Notes: a model not told the origin generated them from the letters alone. A DNA stretch of 64,000 bases from Caulochytrium protostelioides (GCA_003615045.1 ML014149.1:62001-126000), one strand, 5' to 3'. Shown: positions 1 to 10,683, counted from the stretch's first letter. A program made the numbers and translations.

Positions 1-3000
1 GGTGCTGCTGTAGCCGCCGCCCGAGACGCCGTGCTCCGGCGCCGACTGTTCGCTGCCGCCGCCGTAGGCCATCGTGGCGGCGGCCGCGTCCATCGCGTGC
101 GGCGTGCTGGTGCCAAACGTGGCATACTGCCGGAGCCGCTGCGCCACGAGTAGCCGTTCCTGGGACAGGTCAGCGTCGCCGATGGACGCCACGGCGACGA
201 GGGCGCGGAGGCCGAAGAGCGTCGGCAGCGTGGCAACGGCGGCAGCGGCGCTGCCGCCATGGCCGTGGCCGTGGCTGTGGCCGCCGCTCAGCAGACCCAG
301 CAGATGGGCGCCGCCGCTGAGGAGCCCGCCGTTGCCGTCGTCGCCGAGGCCCGCAGGATTGCCGAGGCCGGCGAGCCCCGTGAGCCCCGTGAGCGGCGCG
401 AGGCCCGCGGGGCCGCCGTGACCGCTGTGCCCGCTGCCACCGAGGCCCATGAGGGCCGCATGCGCGCCGTGCCCGGCCGATGCGGCGGCGGCGCCGCCGC
501 TGCCCCCGCCGCCGCCAGCGGCGCGGCGCATCAGGCTGTCGACGAGTTTCGCCAGCGACAGGGACGCGCCAAAGCCGTAGATGGGCGTCGCGCCGTGCCG
601 GCGGTAGGTGCGCAGCAGGTAGTCGTAGCCGGCGCCCGCGGCGAGGATGTCGAAGTGCTGACCGCGGCGGCGGCGGTCGCCGCCCGAGCCGTGGCCGCCG
701 TGGTCGCGGCGGGAGCGCGCCGTCCGCGAGGCCGACGACGCCCGCGTGCCGACCTGGAACATGAGGCCGGCGCGGCAGTGCCGGATCGAGTGGAACGAGA
801 CGGGCGCGATCACGATCGGGCACGTGACGCCGGCCGCGCGCAGGAAATTGGCGACGGTGATCATGAAGGTCGACGCTTTCTTCAAAATGTCAAACAAGAC
901 CGCGGGCGTCGGTGTGCTCGTGGAAGCATATGAGCCGCCGCCTGCGGCAGCGGGGTAGTCGTCTCTACCGCCAGCAGCGGACGCCGCGTGGGCGCCGCCG
1001 CGAGCGCCCAGGGCGCCCTTCGCGAGCGCCTGGCTTGTGAACACGTCGACAAACGCGGACTGCACGGCGTCCAGGAACTCGCGCGCGCCGGCGGGCGTCG
1101 CCGGGAAGGAGCGGTGCAGCCACGTCTTGAGCGCCGGGTACGCGTGCAGCACGCGCGGCGGGTACGCACCTTCGCAGAACGCGAGGAGAGTGATGCGGTT
1201 GGCAGCTTGGGCGAGGCCCGTTTCGGTGGGCGTCGCTGCGGATCCCGCAGCGCCGCCGGCCGCAGCGCCCGTCGACGGGCCCTTGCCCGAGCCCGAGCTC
1301 GCGGCGCCCCCGGCCGCGGCGCCGCCAGCGCCCGTGCCAGCCGTCCCGGCGGCGCCCGCGGTAGACCCGCTGGCGCTATTGCCGGCGGCGGCGGCGGCGG
1401 CGCCCGGGGTATCGCGGCGCGCAAAGATGAGGCCGAGCAGGACATCGAGAATCTCAAACATGTTGAGATGGACTTCGAGGGCGGAATCGGCTTGGCAGCG
1501 GTCGAGCAGCATGAGGACGAACATGATGGCCTCGGCGAGTAGCGGCGGCGGGAGTGGCGTGCCTGCGGCCACCATGTCGAAGTTGGCCGCGAGAAACTTG
1601 CGTGGCTGGCCTCCAGTGGGGTTCTGTCGGTAAAGGTCGTCGATCAGGTAGCGCTTGAGCGGCCACGGGAGACCGCCGCCTGGCCGGAGGCCTTCGACGA
1701 AGGGCGCGCTCGCGACCCACCGCGCGAAGGCTTCGGTCAGGTCGTACGGCAGCTGGAGCACCTGGCCCATGCGGTCCATGACCTGGACGACCTGCGGCGG
1801 TCGGAAGGTGCCTGTGATCTCGGGCACGAGCACGCCCGGGTCCAGGCGCAGCGCCGCAAAGGACTCGGCGATCTCGGCGGTGCGGCGGCGGAGCTCGGCG
1901 ACGGCTGCGCTGCGCCACGCCGTCGTGGCCATCATCTGGAGCGCCATCGCTTCAGACCCGCCGTGGCCGTGGCCGTGACTGTCGTCGTCGAGGTGGTGGC
2001 GAGCGCCTGGGACGGCGCGGAAGGTATACGCGATGGCGGCGTCGGACGCGCCCGCCGACCGCGAGCCCGAGCTGACGGCCGCGCCGAGCGCGCCGTTCGA
2101 GTGCAGGTCGTAGGCCCACGCCTTGTGTCGGTCGAACGTGCCCGACTCGAACAGATGGCCGAGGAACTGCCCTTTCAGGGCCGCGAACTTGGGCGTCATC
2201 AGCTGGCGGAACGTCTCCGTCATGACCTGGTCCTCCATGGCCATCGGCAGCTCGGACGAGGTCAGCAGGACCTCACAATCGGGGCGCTTCTCGGCGTCGT
2301 GGCTGATGAGCTGCAGAATGATACTGCGCAGCGCGGTCAGCTGCTCGTCGGGGACGCGGCCCAGACCGGCGCGCGCCGTCGCGGGCGCGCGCGGGGCCGG
2401 GTGCTTCGTTGGTGAGGTATGGCCGCCGTGGGGGCCGCCGCCCATGGCGCGGACGGCGGCCCCCGAGTTCCCCGCGACAGCGCCGGCGCCGGCGGCCGGC
2501 CCATGCCGCGCCGTGGACGGCGCCGCAAGACTGAGCGGCGGCCACGCGGGCCCCCGCAGCGCCTTCTGGTCAAAGTCGTCCGGGAAGCGGCACGTCGGCT
2601 CGCGCAGGCTGCGCAGCACGATCGCGCGCTCCATGCCCGTCGAGAAGGGGTATGCCATCTCGAACAGGATGATGCCGAGCGAGTACAAGTCGACTTTGTG
2701 CGAATAGCCGGCGGCATGCGCCGACTGGGGCGCCATCAGCTCGGGCGCCACGTAGAACGGCGTGCCCACCTGCCGCGTCATACTGTCGGGCTCGCCGGGC
2801 GACAGCGACAGCGCATGCAGGTCCGCCGCGGCCGCCGCGGCCGCGGCAGCAGCAGCGGCGCCGGCCGGCCCCTTCTGGTTCTTGAGGGCGCGGCGGCTCT
2901 TGCGGAGGCCGCCGGGTGACTGATCGGTGCGAGGCGACGCGGCATGGCTGATACTCTCGCTGGCGGCGCCGCTGACGGGCGGGCGTCGCTGGCTCGTAGC

Positions 3001-5709
3001 GAGCCCAAAGTCGCCGAGCTTGACGTTGCCGTTGTCGGCAATAAACAAGTTTTTGGGCGACAGGTCGCGGTGGATCAGGCCGAAGGAGTGGACATAGGCC
3101 AGGCCCTGCAGGATCTGCCGGAAGAAGCGCCACGTTTCCTCGCGCGCCAGCCCTTCCTCGAGCCGGTCCTTGAGCGTCTGCCGCGGACAGAACTCCATCT
3201 GGATAAAGAGCAACGATGGCTGCATCCGCGGTTTGAACGCATGGCTGGCGGCCGATTTGGGCGCGCCGTCGGTGCCGCCCGCTTTGGAGCCTTTCGCAGT
3301 GTTGCTCGGCGTCGCAGCCGTCCGCGACCGCGATGCACGCAGGGTGCCGCCACCGCCGTCGCCGTCGCCGTCGCCGCCACGGGACCGCGGCGTCCGACGG
3401 CCCTTGCTGCGCCGCCCGCTGCTGCCCGCCGTGGCGCGGCCGCCGTTGGCCTCCGACCCGCTTTCAACGGGGCCGAACCACTGGCTGCTCTCGCCGAACT
3501 GGATATAGTCCAGATCGGACCGCGAGAGCCCCGAGGCGGCGTTCAGGTCGCCGCCGCCCACGCCGAACAGCAGCGAGTCTGCCATCGGGTCCTCGGCACA
3601 GACGCTGGCGGTTTTGACATCGTCGTCGTCGTCGCCATCGTCCGAATCGGATGCCGAATCGGATGCCGAATCGGACGCCGAGTCAGAATCAGAATCGCTC
3701 TCGGACTCCGACGAGGACGTGCTCGACGACGTCGAGGTCGAGCCGGAGGCGGGCTGCCGCTTGACATGGACGTCGTGGCGGGGCTGCACGCCGCGGCTGA
3801 GGCCGGAGGTCGGCCGCGGCGGCGTCGGCGCGGTGCCCGTCGTGATGGTGAGCACGCCCGGCCGCGTCCGCAGCGGCCGGCTTTGGTGCCGTCGATGGCG
3901 CGCCGCCTGCGAGGCCGCCGCCGAGGTCGCCCCCGACGCTTCAGACGTCCCGTTGGCGCCCTCCGCGTCGTCATCAACATCGTCGTCATCGTCGACTTGG
4001 CGGTCGTCGTCGTCGTCGTCGTCGTCGGACAAATCCGAGGAGTCGAGGTCAGAGCCGACGGCGAGCGAGCGGAAGGACGCGGCTTCCTCGGGCGTCACGG
4101 GCTCGATCCAGGCCTGGTAGTAGCGCACGACGTTCGCGTGCGACAGCCGCGACAGCACCTGGACCTCGCGCAGGACGCGCGCCGTGCCCGCCATGTGCCG
4201 CGGCGGCCGCTCCACCAGCGTCGCGACGTCCGGGACCGCGTGCGGCACCTTCAGCGGGATCTTCTTGATGGCGTAGACTTGGCCGTCCAGCCGGTTCCGC
4301 GCTTTGACGACCTGTCCGAAGGACCCGCGGCCGAGCGGCTCCGCTTCCTGGAAATCGTGGCGGTACCGCGACGCCGGGACGGGCGCGCCCGCCTGGCTCG
4401 TGCTGGCGGCGCCGTCGCTCGACGCCGTCGCCGCCGCCGCGGCAGCCGCGTGCCGCGACGGGGCGGTGGACGGGCGGTCGTCGGTCGATTTAGGCGACGC
4501 CGACCGCGCCATGACGCCGATCCCGCCGCCGCCGCCGCCGTTGGTGAGACCGTGCGCGGGCGCCAGCGACGGTGAGGACGACGAGCGGTCCGGGTGCGGG
4601 CGATGGGGCGCATCGAGCGTCGCGCCCGGCGGGCACGGCAGGCCGCCCGTGGCGTGGGCGTGCGGCGGCGCCGGCGTCGGGCAGTCCTGTAGAATGCCGT
4701 CGAAAAGCTGCTGCCGGCGCGCGGCGTCCTGGCGCAGCACGGCCTCTTTGAGCTCGAGCTCGGCCTGGAAGAGGGCTTCTTCGTCGGCGGCGGCGGCTTC
4801 GGCGACGGCCTCCTCACGCTCGCGTAAGCGCCGCAGCCGCTCGGCGCTGGCTTGCCGATGCTGCCGGTGGCGAACGTCGGCGAGGTCGCCGAGCGACGGC
4901 GCATGCTGGTGGGCCCGGTGCAGCCGCGCGAGCCGCGCGAGCTCGTCGCGCAGCACGTCGACCAGGTCGTACATCATTTCCGCGCCGCGGCGGCGCTCGG
5001 CTTCCTTCTGCAGCAGCGCCAGCAGCGTCGCCGTCTGCCGCGCGGTCACGCCCTGCGGCGCCTCCAGGCGCAGCGTTGGCGGCTGGTCCGGGTACCGGTT
5101 GGGATACGTCCACGCCAGGTTGACCTGGACGGGCACGGTGGTCAGCCAGACGCGGGAGGGGCTCGCGCTGACGACGGCGCCCGAGGACGCCATCGCCGTC
5201 GTTGTGGTCGCCGCCGCCGCCGTCGTGGTTGTGGTCGTGGTGGCGGTCGTGGTCATGGGCAGGGCCGTGGTGAGCGGCATGTTGGAGAGCGGCGCGCTGT
5301 GCAGGGCGCCGCCGTGCCGATCGGAGCTGGCATGGACGTTCAAAGGAGCGCTGAGCAGGGCGCTCGGGTCGGGGCTCGACGGGAGCAAGCGCGTGGGCGT
5401 GGCAAAGGCGCCGCTGGCGTCGCTGGCGGCGCCGCTCGTGAGCCACGGCGAGGGCGGCGCGCCCGTCGCGGTCGCATGCGTCTTGGCGTCATGGTCGCCG
5501 GCGGGCGCCGTCGTGGACGGGCTCGTGGTGGGGCTCGGGTCCGGCGACGTCTGCTGCTCGGGCCGCACGACCAGCACGTGCCACGTGTCACACTCGTTCG
5601 CGCGCCAAGCGGACGTCGCGGGCCGCTGCTGCGTGCTGAAGTCGGCGTCGAAGATCGCCGCCAGCGCTTGCGCCTCGCCCGCGGCCGGCGTCCACGCGCC
5701 CGAGGACAT
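1..5709 (-). CDS. GCN2: eIF2-alpha kinase GCN2 (C-terminus beyond window)
   Basis: Amino-acid starvation kinase that binds uncharged tRNA and phosphorylates eIF2alpha. One uninterrupted frame runs from the ATG at 5709 to the left edge (1903 codons seen, end missing). An RWD domain begins around residue 12 (EAQALAAIFDADF) and resumes near 186-235 with the typical YPNRYPDQPP motif; about 120 low-complexity residues split it. A Glu/Arg-rich coiled coil spans roughly 240-345. The kinase starts near 450 (GRGSFGQVVKARNR, YAIKKIP), has an acidic insert of about 290 residues after strand beta4, then HRDLSPKNLF, DFGLA and GTPFYVAPEL near 985. A HisRS-like region follows from about 1180 (LKRYLIDDLYRQNP). 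The pseudokinase usually found between RWD and kinase is not visible. Identity is secure from the RWD-kinase-HisRS order. It diverges from NDUFS1 across 2.1 kb. Confidence 0.93.
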   Translation of the reverse strand, partial: MSSGAWTPAAGEAQALAAIFDADFSTQQRPATSAWRANECDTWHVLVVRPEQQTSPDPSPTTSPSTTAPAGDHDAKTHATATGAPPSPWLTSGAASDASGAFATPTRLLPSSPDPSALLSAPLNVHASSDRHGGALHSAPLSNMPLTTALPMTTTATTTTTTTAAAATTTTAMASSGAVVSASPSRVWLTTVPVQVNLAWTYPNRYPDQPPTLRLEAPQGVTARQTATLLALLQKEAERRRGAEMMYDLVDVLRDELARLARLHRAHQHAPSLGDLADVRHRQHRQASAERLRRLREREEAVAEAAAADEEALFQAELELKEAVLRQDAARRQQLFDGILQDCPTPAPPHAHATGGLPCPPGATLDAPHRPHPDRSSSSPSLAPAHGLTNGGGGGGIGVMARSASPKSTDDRPSTAPSRHAAAAAAATASSDGAASTSQAGAPVPASRYRHDFQEAEPLGRGSFGQVVKARNRLDGQVYAIKKIPLKVPHAVPDVATLVERPPRHMAGTARVLREVQVLSRLSHANVVRYYQAWIEPVTPEEAASFRSLAVGSDLDSSDLSDDDDDDDDRQVDDDDDVDDDAEGANGTSEASGATSAAASQAARHRRHQSRPLRTRPGVLTITTGTAPTPPRPTSGLSRGVQPRHDVHVKRQPASGSTSTSSSTSSSESESDSDSDSASDSASDSASDSDDGDDDDDVKTASVCAEDPMADSLLFGVGGGDLNAASGLSRSDLDYIQFGESSQWFGPVESGSEANGGRATAGSSGRRSKGRRTPRSRGGDGDGDGGGGTLRASRSRTAATPSNTAKGSKAGGTDGAPKSAASHAFKPRMQPSLLFIQMEFCPRQTLKDRLEEGLAREETWRFFRQILQGLAYVHSFGLIHRDLSPKNLFIADNGNVKLGDFGLATSQRRPPVSGAASESISHAASPRTDQSPGGLRKSRRALKNQKGPAGAAAAAAAAAAAADLHALSLSPGEPDSMTRQVGTPFYVAPELMAPQSAHAAGYSHKVDLYSLGIILFEMAYPFSTGMERAIVLRSLREPTCRFPDDFDQKALRGPAWPPLSLAAPSTARHGPAAGAGAVAGNSGAAVRAMGGGPHGGHTSPTKHPAPRAPATARAGLGRVPDEQLTALRSIILQLISHDAEKRPDCEVLLTSSELPMAMEDQVMTETFRQLMTPKFAALKGQFLGHLFESGTFDRHKAWAYDLHSNGALGAAVSSGSRSAGASDAAIAYTFRAVPGARHHLDDDSHGHGHGGSEAMALQMMATTAWRSAAVAELRRRTAEIAESFAALRLDPGVLVPEITGTFRPPQVVQVMDRMGQVLQLPYDLTEAFARWVASAPFVEGLRPGGGLPWPLKRYLIDDLYRQNPTGGQPRKFLAANFDMVAAGTPLPPPLLAEAIMFVLMLLDRCQADSALEVHLNMFEILDVLLGLIFARRDTPGAAAAAAGNSASGSTAGAAGTAGTGAGGAAAGGAASSGSGKGPSTGAAAGGAAGSAATPTETGLAQAANRITLLAFCEGAYPPRVLHAYPALKTWLHRSFPATPAGAREFLDAVQSAFVDVFTSQALAKGALGARGGAHAASAAGGRDDYPAAAGGGSYASTSTPTPAVLFDILKKASTFMITVANFLRAAGVTCPIVIAPVSFHSIRHCRAGLMFQVGTRASSASRTARSRRDHGGHGSGGDRRRRGQHFDILAAGAGYDYLLRTYRRHGATPIYGFGASLSLAKLVDSLMRRAAGGGGGSGGAAAASAGHGAHAALMGLGGSGHSGHGGPAGLAPLTGLTGLAGLGNPAGLGDDGNGGLLSGGAHLLGLLSGGHSHGHGHGGSAAAAVATLPTLFGLRALVAVASIGDADLSQERLLVAQRLRQYATFGTSTPHAMDAAAATMAYGGGSEQSAPEHGVSGGGYSST

Positions 5710-6287
5710 CCTGACGCCGCACGCGGCCGGCGGCGGCGGCGGCGGCGGCCAGTGGCGGCGGCAAGCGGTCAACGATCGCGGCGGCCGCGGACCGTGCTGC
5801 CAAGGTCAGCGCCACGGCGGCGGCCTCGGCGCCACGATCCCGGAGGCGATCAAGGAGCGGCGGCGCGCGCCGCCGGCCACGGCGCGGGCACGCGGGAAGC
5901 AGGGGATCGGAGGATGGCGGCGCGCGCCGGAGAGCGTTGTGCGAGGGTCACGCGCGGCGTTTCGTGGCGTTGCCGCAGTCTCCTCGCGCGGTGGCGTGGT
6001 CGTCGTCGGCCCGGCGGGCAAGCGAAGCGTCCGTCCGTGCCGGAGGCCGTCCCGTCCCGTCCCGTCCCGTCAGCTCCTGGGCGGCCAGGGACCGCCGTCG
6101 TCGCCGGAGACGCGTGGACACGTTGGGTCGCGATAAGCTTCCCGCTTGCAGGATGATGGACGCCGAGGAGGCCATCCCGCGGCCTCTGGCGGCGTCACCG
6201 GCCGCGTCGGGGAGGTATGGCGGCGCATCGGCTGAATGCCTCGGCGGCCGATGCGCCGCGCCCACGGCGCGAGTCCGTCCGCAGCCC

Positions 6288-6322
<35 letters not shown>

Positions 6323-7832
6323 AGGCCGTTGGGCCCGCGGCGTCCCTCAGCGGTGTTCCTGGCCGCATGTGCCCGTTGTCTGTTGGCCGCCGCATGCCGC
6401 CGCCCGCCCGCCCGCCCGCCCGCCGTGAAACGCGAGCCGTGGCAGGCGACTGCCTTCCGATGCGCGACGCCCCTCCGACGCCAGTGGCCCTTTCACTTCA
6501 GCTGGAATCCCCGCAGGCTGCACGGGCCGCCGTCGTGATCCATACCGCGCTTCGGCACCACGGGCCGCTCGCGACCCGATCCATCGCTTCCTGGTCGTCG
6601 CGCTTGATCGCACTTGGGACCATGGGTCGTCTCTCTATGAGATTTCCTGCCGCGAGGTCGATGCGATGCGATGCGATGCGATGCGATGCGATGCGATGCG
6701 ATGCGATGCGATGCGATGCGATGCGATGCGATGCGATGCGATGCGTGATGGTCACCTGTCGCCGAAACCGACCGTCGCGCGGCGGCGTTCGTCACGTATG
6801 GCGCTCTTGTTCTTTAATCGTCGAATCGTCCGATCTGGATGGAGAACCAAGCTAAAGAACCCGTGACGGTATCAAGGGCGCCGCGGTACATGGCTCTCTC
6901 TATGGGGGCCCTGGATGTCGTCTTCGTTGCACCGACGGGATATCCTGTGCACCCGTCAAAGGACACATGGATGAGCCTGCCGAGATCCACTACGCGCGAT
7001 CGTGCGGATGACCCGAAGCATACGCCTCGCTGATGTCTTTCCTCGAAAGCTTCTTAGGCATATCAGATGGTCTCGGCGCCACAGGGAGTGGTCCCCTGTC
7101 ATCGGCGCGCCTCGTCCACTCGCTCCTCCTACGTGCCGACAGCGGCGACGGCGCCGGTAACGGGTCTTGCGCTTTTCCCGCTTTCGTGTCGCCGCCATCG
7201 CCGCCGCCGCCGCCGCCGCCGCCGCCACGTCGGCTCATGCGCGCGCGGTCGATGGCACGCCTCACGAACCTCTCGTCGTTCTCGTCTCGCTCGTCGCTCC
7301 CGCCCGTCTCTCGCCCCGCGCCGCGATGCCATGCGCGGCACGGCGCTGCGCGGAAGCGCTCCCTCCATGCCGACAGCGTTGGACCGACGGCCGCTGGCCT
7401 CGTCGTTGCCGGGCGTTGGGTTAGCCTCGGGCCAGCCCGGCGCCGGCGGCTCGGACAGCACCGACGCGATGGAGCGACGCTATTTGTTTTGACTGGCCAC
7501 AGGACGCAGCACACGCACCCCACGCAGCATCCGCAGCGTGGCCGCAGCACCGCTCAGCATCCAAGTGGCCGTGCCCTGGCTGGTCGATGGTGCTCGCCAG
7601 ACCGCCGTGCGTACTTGGGCCCGTGTCCGCGTCGAAACGTCCCTCTCCACGCGCCGACGTCGACGCCGCATCACCCCGCCTCCGCTTTGGTTTTCCGCAA
7701 CAGCGGCCCCTTGCCTATCATACCGCGACACGCGTGTCCCTGCGCCGTCTCTCCTTGTTGATTTTCTATTTCCAATCGCTCCACCACCTCTTTCCCCCGT
7801 ATCCGCGCGTCGCTGCCACGGCTCGGTTCACG
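5710..7832. other. Intergenic region between divergent GCN2 and NDUFS1
   Basis: Holds the 5' regions of two divergent genes. It contains GGC/GCC-rich runs (6290-6330, 7197-7225), five CCCGT units near 6049-6070 and a 17-unit ATGCG array. I see no conserved protein; the ORFs here are low-complexity and mutually overlapping. Confidence 0.6.
6661..6745. repeat. (ATGCG)17 pentanucleotide microsatellite
   Basis: Seventeen perfect copies of ATGCG, 85 nt, lying between GCN2 and NDUFS1. It can be read in several frames as short peptide repeats, but nothing suggests it is translated. Confidence 0.97.
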
Positions 7833-10091
7833 ATGATGTGGTCGCAGGTGACACGCCAGACGCTGGTCGCGGCAGCCCGCGGGCTCCCGGTCCGCCGTCC
7901 GATGGCGGCACCCTTCAGCGCGCTGCGCGCCTCGATGCCCGCCCTGCAGGCGACCACGGTCCCGGACGCCAAGGCCGAGCCCAAGATGGTCGAGGTCTTT
8001 GTCGACGGCCGCCCCGTGCAGGTGCCCGAGGGCTCGGCGGCGATTCAGGCGTGCGAGCTTGCCGGCGTCGAGATCCCGCGCTTCTGCTACCACGAGCGCC
8101 TCGCCGTTGCCGGCAACTGCCGCATGTGCCTGGTCGAGGTGGAGCGCGCGCCGAAGCCGGTCGCGTCGTGCGCGATGCCCGTGATGCCCGGCATGAAGAT
8201 CAAGACCAACACGCCGCTCGTGCACAAGGCGCGCGAGGGCGTCATGGAGTTCCTGCTGGCGAACCACCCCCTCGACTGCCCCGTCTGCGACTGGGGTGGT
8301 GAGTGCGATCTGCAGGACCAGAGCATGCGGTTCGGGTCCGACCGCAGCCGCCAGCACGAACCCACGGGCCGCCGCGCCGTCGAGAACAAGAACCTCGGCC
8401 CGCTCGTCAAGACGAGCATGAACCGCTGCATCCAGTGCACGCGCTGCGTCCGCTTTGCGAACGAGGTTGCTGGCGCCGAGGAGCTCGGCACCACGGGCCG
8501 CGGCAACGACATGCAGATCGGCACCTACATCGAGAAGACGCTCGCGACCGAGATGTCCGGCAACGTCATCGACCTGTGCCCTGTCGGCGCGCTGACGGCC
8601 AAGCCGTATGCGTTCTCGTACCGCGCGTGGGAGCTGAAGCGCACCGAGTCCGTCGATGTGATGGACGCTGTCGGGTCGGCCATCCGCGTCGATACCCGCG
8701 GCACCGAAGTGATGCGCATCTCGCCGCGCGAGAACGACGACGTGAACGAGGAGTGGATCTCCGACAAGACCCGGTTCGCGTTCGACGGCCTGAAGCGCCA
8801 ACGCCTCACCCACCCGCTGATGCGCGAGGGCGACCGCTTCGTGCCGTGCACGTGGGAGGCGGCCCTCGGCCGCGTCGCCGACGCCGCCCGCGCCGCCCAG
8901 CCCGAGGAGCGCATCGCCGTCGCGGGGCCCTTCGCCGACGCCGAGTCGCTCGTGGCCCTCAAGGACCTGTTCAACCGCTGGGACTCCGAGCACCTCTTCC
9001 TGGAGACAAACGCTCCGGAGCTCGTCGGCCAGCCCGCCGGGTTCGCGGACCTGCGCGCGAACTACCTCTTCAACGCCACCATTGTCGGCGCCGAGCAGGC
9101 CGACGCCGTCCTGTTCGTCGGCACGAACCCACGCCACGAAGCGGCCATCATCAACACCCGCTTCCGCAAGGCCTTCCTGCACAACCGCTGCGACTTTGCC
9201 GCCATCAGCCCCGAGATGACCCTCAACTACGACTGCGTCAACCTCGGCGACTCGCTCGCCGCCCTCACCGACGCCAAGCACCCCTTCTTTGAGCGCCTCC
9301 GCGCCGCGAAGCACCCCATGATCGTGCTGGGCTCGGGCCTGCTCGAGCGGCCCGACGCCGCCCAGCACGCCCTCCACGCGGCGCATGCGCTCGCCAAGAC
9401 CTGCACGAACGCCGCGCCCGGCTGGACCGCCGTCAACTTCCTCCAGCGCCAGGCCTCGGCCGCCGCCGCCTTCGACCTCGGCTTTGCCGCGACGACCGCC
9501 GCCGCCGCCGCGAAGCGCCCCGCCGCCAAGTTCGTGTACCTGCTCGGCGCCGACGAGGTCGCGCCCGCCGCGCTGCCCGCCGACGCCTTCGTCGTCTACC
9601 AGGGCTCCCACGGCGACGCCGGCGCCGCTCTCGCCGACGTCGTCCTGCCTGGCGCCGCGTACACCGAGAAGTCCGCGACGTATGTCAACACCGAGGGCCG
9701 CGTGCAGCGCGTCCGCGCCGCGCTGACGCCGCCGCTCGCTGCCCGCGACGACTGGGCCATCCTGCGCGCGCTCTCCGAGTTTGCCGGCACGCCGCTGCCG
9801 TACGCGTCGGTGCAGGGCGTGCGCGCCCGGCTCGCCGAGGTCGCGCCGTCCTTCGCGGCGCCCAACGTCCAGGCGGCCCAGCCCACGGCGCTCGCCGTCG
9901 CCGCCGCCGTCGCCGCCAAGGCCAAGCCGTCCAAGGCCAAGGCCAAGGCGCTGCCCGCCGTCACCCTGCCCGTGACCGACTTCTACCTCACCGACGCCAT
10001 CTCGCGCAACTCCCGCACGATGGCCCAGTGCTCGCGGGCCTTCACCCACCAGATCGCCGAGTCGGCCCACGAAGCCCACATCGCCGTGTAA
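7833..10091 (+). CDS. NDUFS1: NADH:ubiquinone oxidoreductase 75 kDa subunit (complex I)
   Basis: Carries iron-sulfur clusters N1b, N4 and N5 in the peripheral arm of mitochondrial complex I. 752 residues, close to the usual fungal length of about 740. The start is the first of two tandem ATGs; the first 45 or so residues are Arg/Ala/Ser-rich and lack acids, as expected for a mitochondrial presequence. The 2Fe-2S ferredoxin domain shows CYHERLAVAGNCRMC, followed by HPLDCPVCDWGGECDLQDQ and CIQCTRCVRF, and CPVGALT with the last 4Fe-4S cysteine. A molybdopterin-oxidoreductase-like domain follows (about residues 260-700). There is a Lys/Ala-rich stretch (KAKPSKAKAKA) near residue 700. Single exon. 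It converges on the mitochondrial uS19 gene across about 320 nt. Confidence 0.97.
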   Translation: MMWSQVTRQTLVAAARGLPVRRPMAAPFSALRASMPALQATTVPDAKAEPKMVEVFVDGRPVQVPEGSAAIQACELAGVEIPRFCYHERLAVAGNCRMCLVEVERAPKPVASCAMPVMPGMKIKTNTPLVHKAREGVMEFLLANHPLDCPVCDWGGECDLQDQSMRFGSDRSRQHEPTGRRAVENKNLGPLVKTSMNRCIQCTRCVRFANEVAGAEELGTTGRGNDMQIGTYIEKTLATEMSGNVIDLCPVGALTAKPYAFSYRAWELKRTESVDVMDAVGSAIRVDTRGTEVMRISPRENDDVNEEWISDKTRFAFDGLKRQRLTHPLMREGDRFVPCTWEAALGRVADAARAAQPEERIAVAGPFADAESLVALKDLFNRWDSEHLFLETNAPELVGQPAGFADLRANYLFNATIVGAEQADAVLFVGTNPRHEAAIINTRFRKAFLHNRCDFAAISPEMTLNYDCVNLGDSLAALTDAKHPFFERLRAAKHPMIVLGSGLLERPDAAQHALHAAHALAKTCTNAAPGWTAVNFLQRQASAAAAFDLGFAATTAAAAAKRPAAKFVYLLGADEVAPAALPADAFVVYQGSHGDAGAALADVVLPGAAYTEKSATYVNTEGRVQRVRAALTPPLAARDDWAILRALSEFAGTPLPYASVQGVRARLAEVAPSFAAPNVQAAQPTALAVAAAVAAKAKPSKAKAKALPAVTLPVTDFYLTDAISRNSRTMAQCSRAFTHQIAESAHEAHIAV

Positions 10092-10410
10092 GCCCTCCAC
10101 CCTCCACCCCTTCCCCGCCCTCGACCCCACGTTGCTGAAAGCGCAAGCGGTTGCGACTTGACCTCTTTTTTTTTTCTTTGTTGAAAACCGCTTTATATTA
10201 TATGGTTGCTTTTTGCTGTTTTTCAAGATCGCATCGCTCGTCTTGCCCGTTCGTCCCCGACCCTTCGTCGATGACGGCTGCGTTGGTCTTGGGCGGCGTC
10301 GGTGGTCGGGCGTGCGCGTCCTCGCGCGAGAGCAGCGACCCCATGGGTGGGATTCATGCCAAGCAGCGTTTCGGGCCGATCAATGACAGGGAGGGCCAGC
10401 CAGCGCCGTC
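10092..10410. other. Shared 3' region of NDUFS1 and mitochondrial uS19
   Basis: Short spacer between converging genes. A T-rich run at 10161-10210 probably contributes to 3'-end formation. No gene seen. Confidence 0.55.
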
Positions 10411-10683
10411 CTAGCGGCGACGGCCGTCGTCCTTCTTCTTGTACGAGAAGGGCTTGCGGGTGCGCGCAAACTCGCCGAGCTTGTGGCCGGTCATGGCCTC
10501 CGTGATAAACACACTGACGTACTTGTGGCCGTTGTGGACGTCGAAGCGGCGGCCGATGTATGACGGCAGAATCGTCGCGGCACGGGCCTTGGTGCGGATG
10601 GGAGCCGCGGCCTCCGCCGTCCCGGCGGCCTGGGCCAGCGGGAACGGCACGAAGAACGGCGTCTTCCACAGCGCGCGCGTCAT
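10411..10683 (-). CDS. RSM19: Mitochondrial small-subunit ribosomal protein uS19m
   Basis: Component of the mitoribosome small subunit head, homologous to bacterial S19. 90 residues from the ATG at 10683, matching the family length (yeast Rsm19 is 91). Diagnostic residues are the N-terminal [12 protein letters not shown], then [16 protein letters not shown], the conserved [16 protein letters not shown], and [14 protein letters not shown] near the C-terminus, which ends in a basic tail. The frame stays open far upstream of this ATG, but that part is Arg/Ala-rich shadow sequence and the homology begins exactly at MTRALWK. Single exon. There is little room for a separate presequence, as is usual for S19m. 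Confidence 0.94.
   Translation of the reverse strand: MTRALWKTPFFVPFPLAQAAGTAEAAAPIRTKARAATILPSYIGRRFDVHNGHKYVSVFITEAMTGHKLGEFARTRKPFSYKKKDDGRRR

Noticed and set aside
2944-6136. Plus-strand frames of 543 and 610 codons opposite GCN2
   Set aside because: Antisense shadows of the GCN2 kinase and N-terminal coding sequence; no homology.
7671-10226. 851-codon open frame on the minus strand
   Set aside because: Exact antisense of NDUFS1; composition (Gly/Arg/Leu/Val) is what GC-rich codons give in the opposite frame, with no domain.
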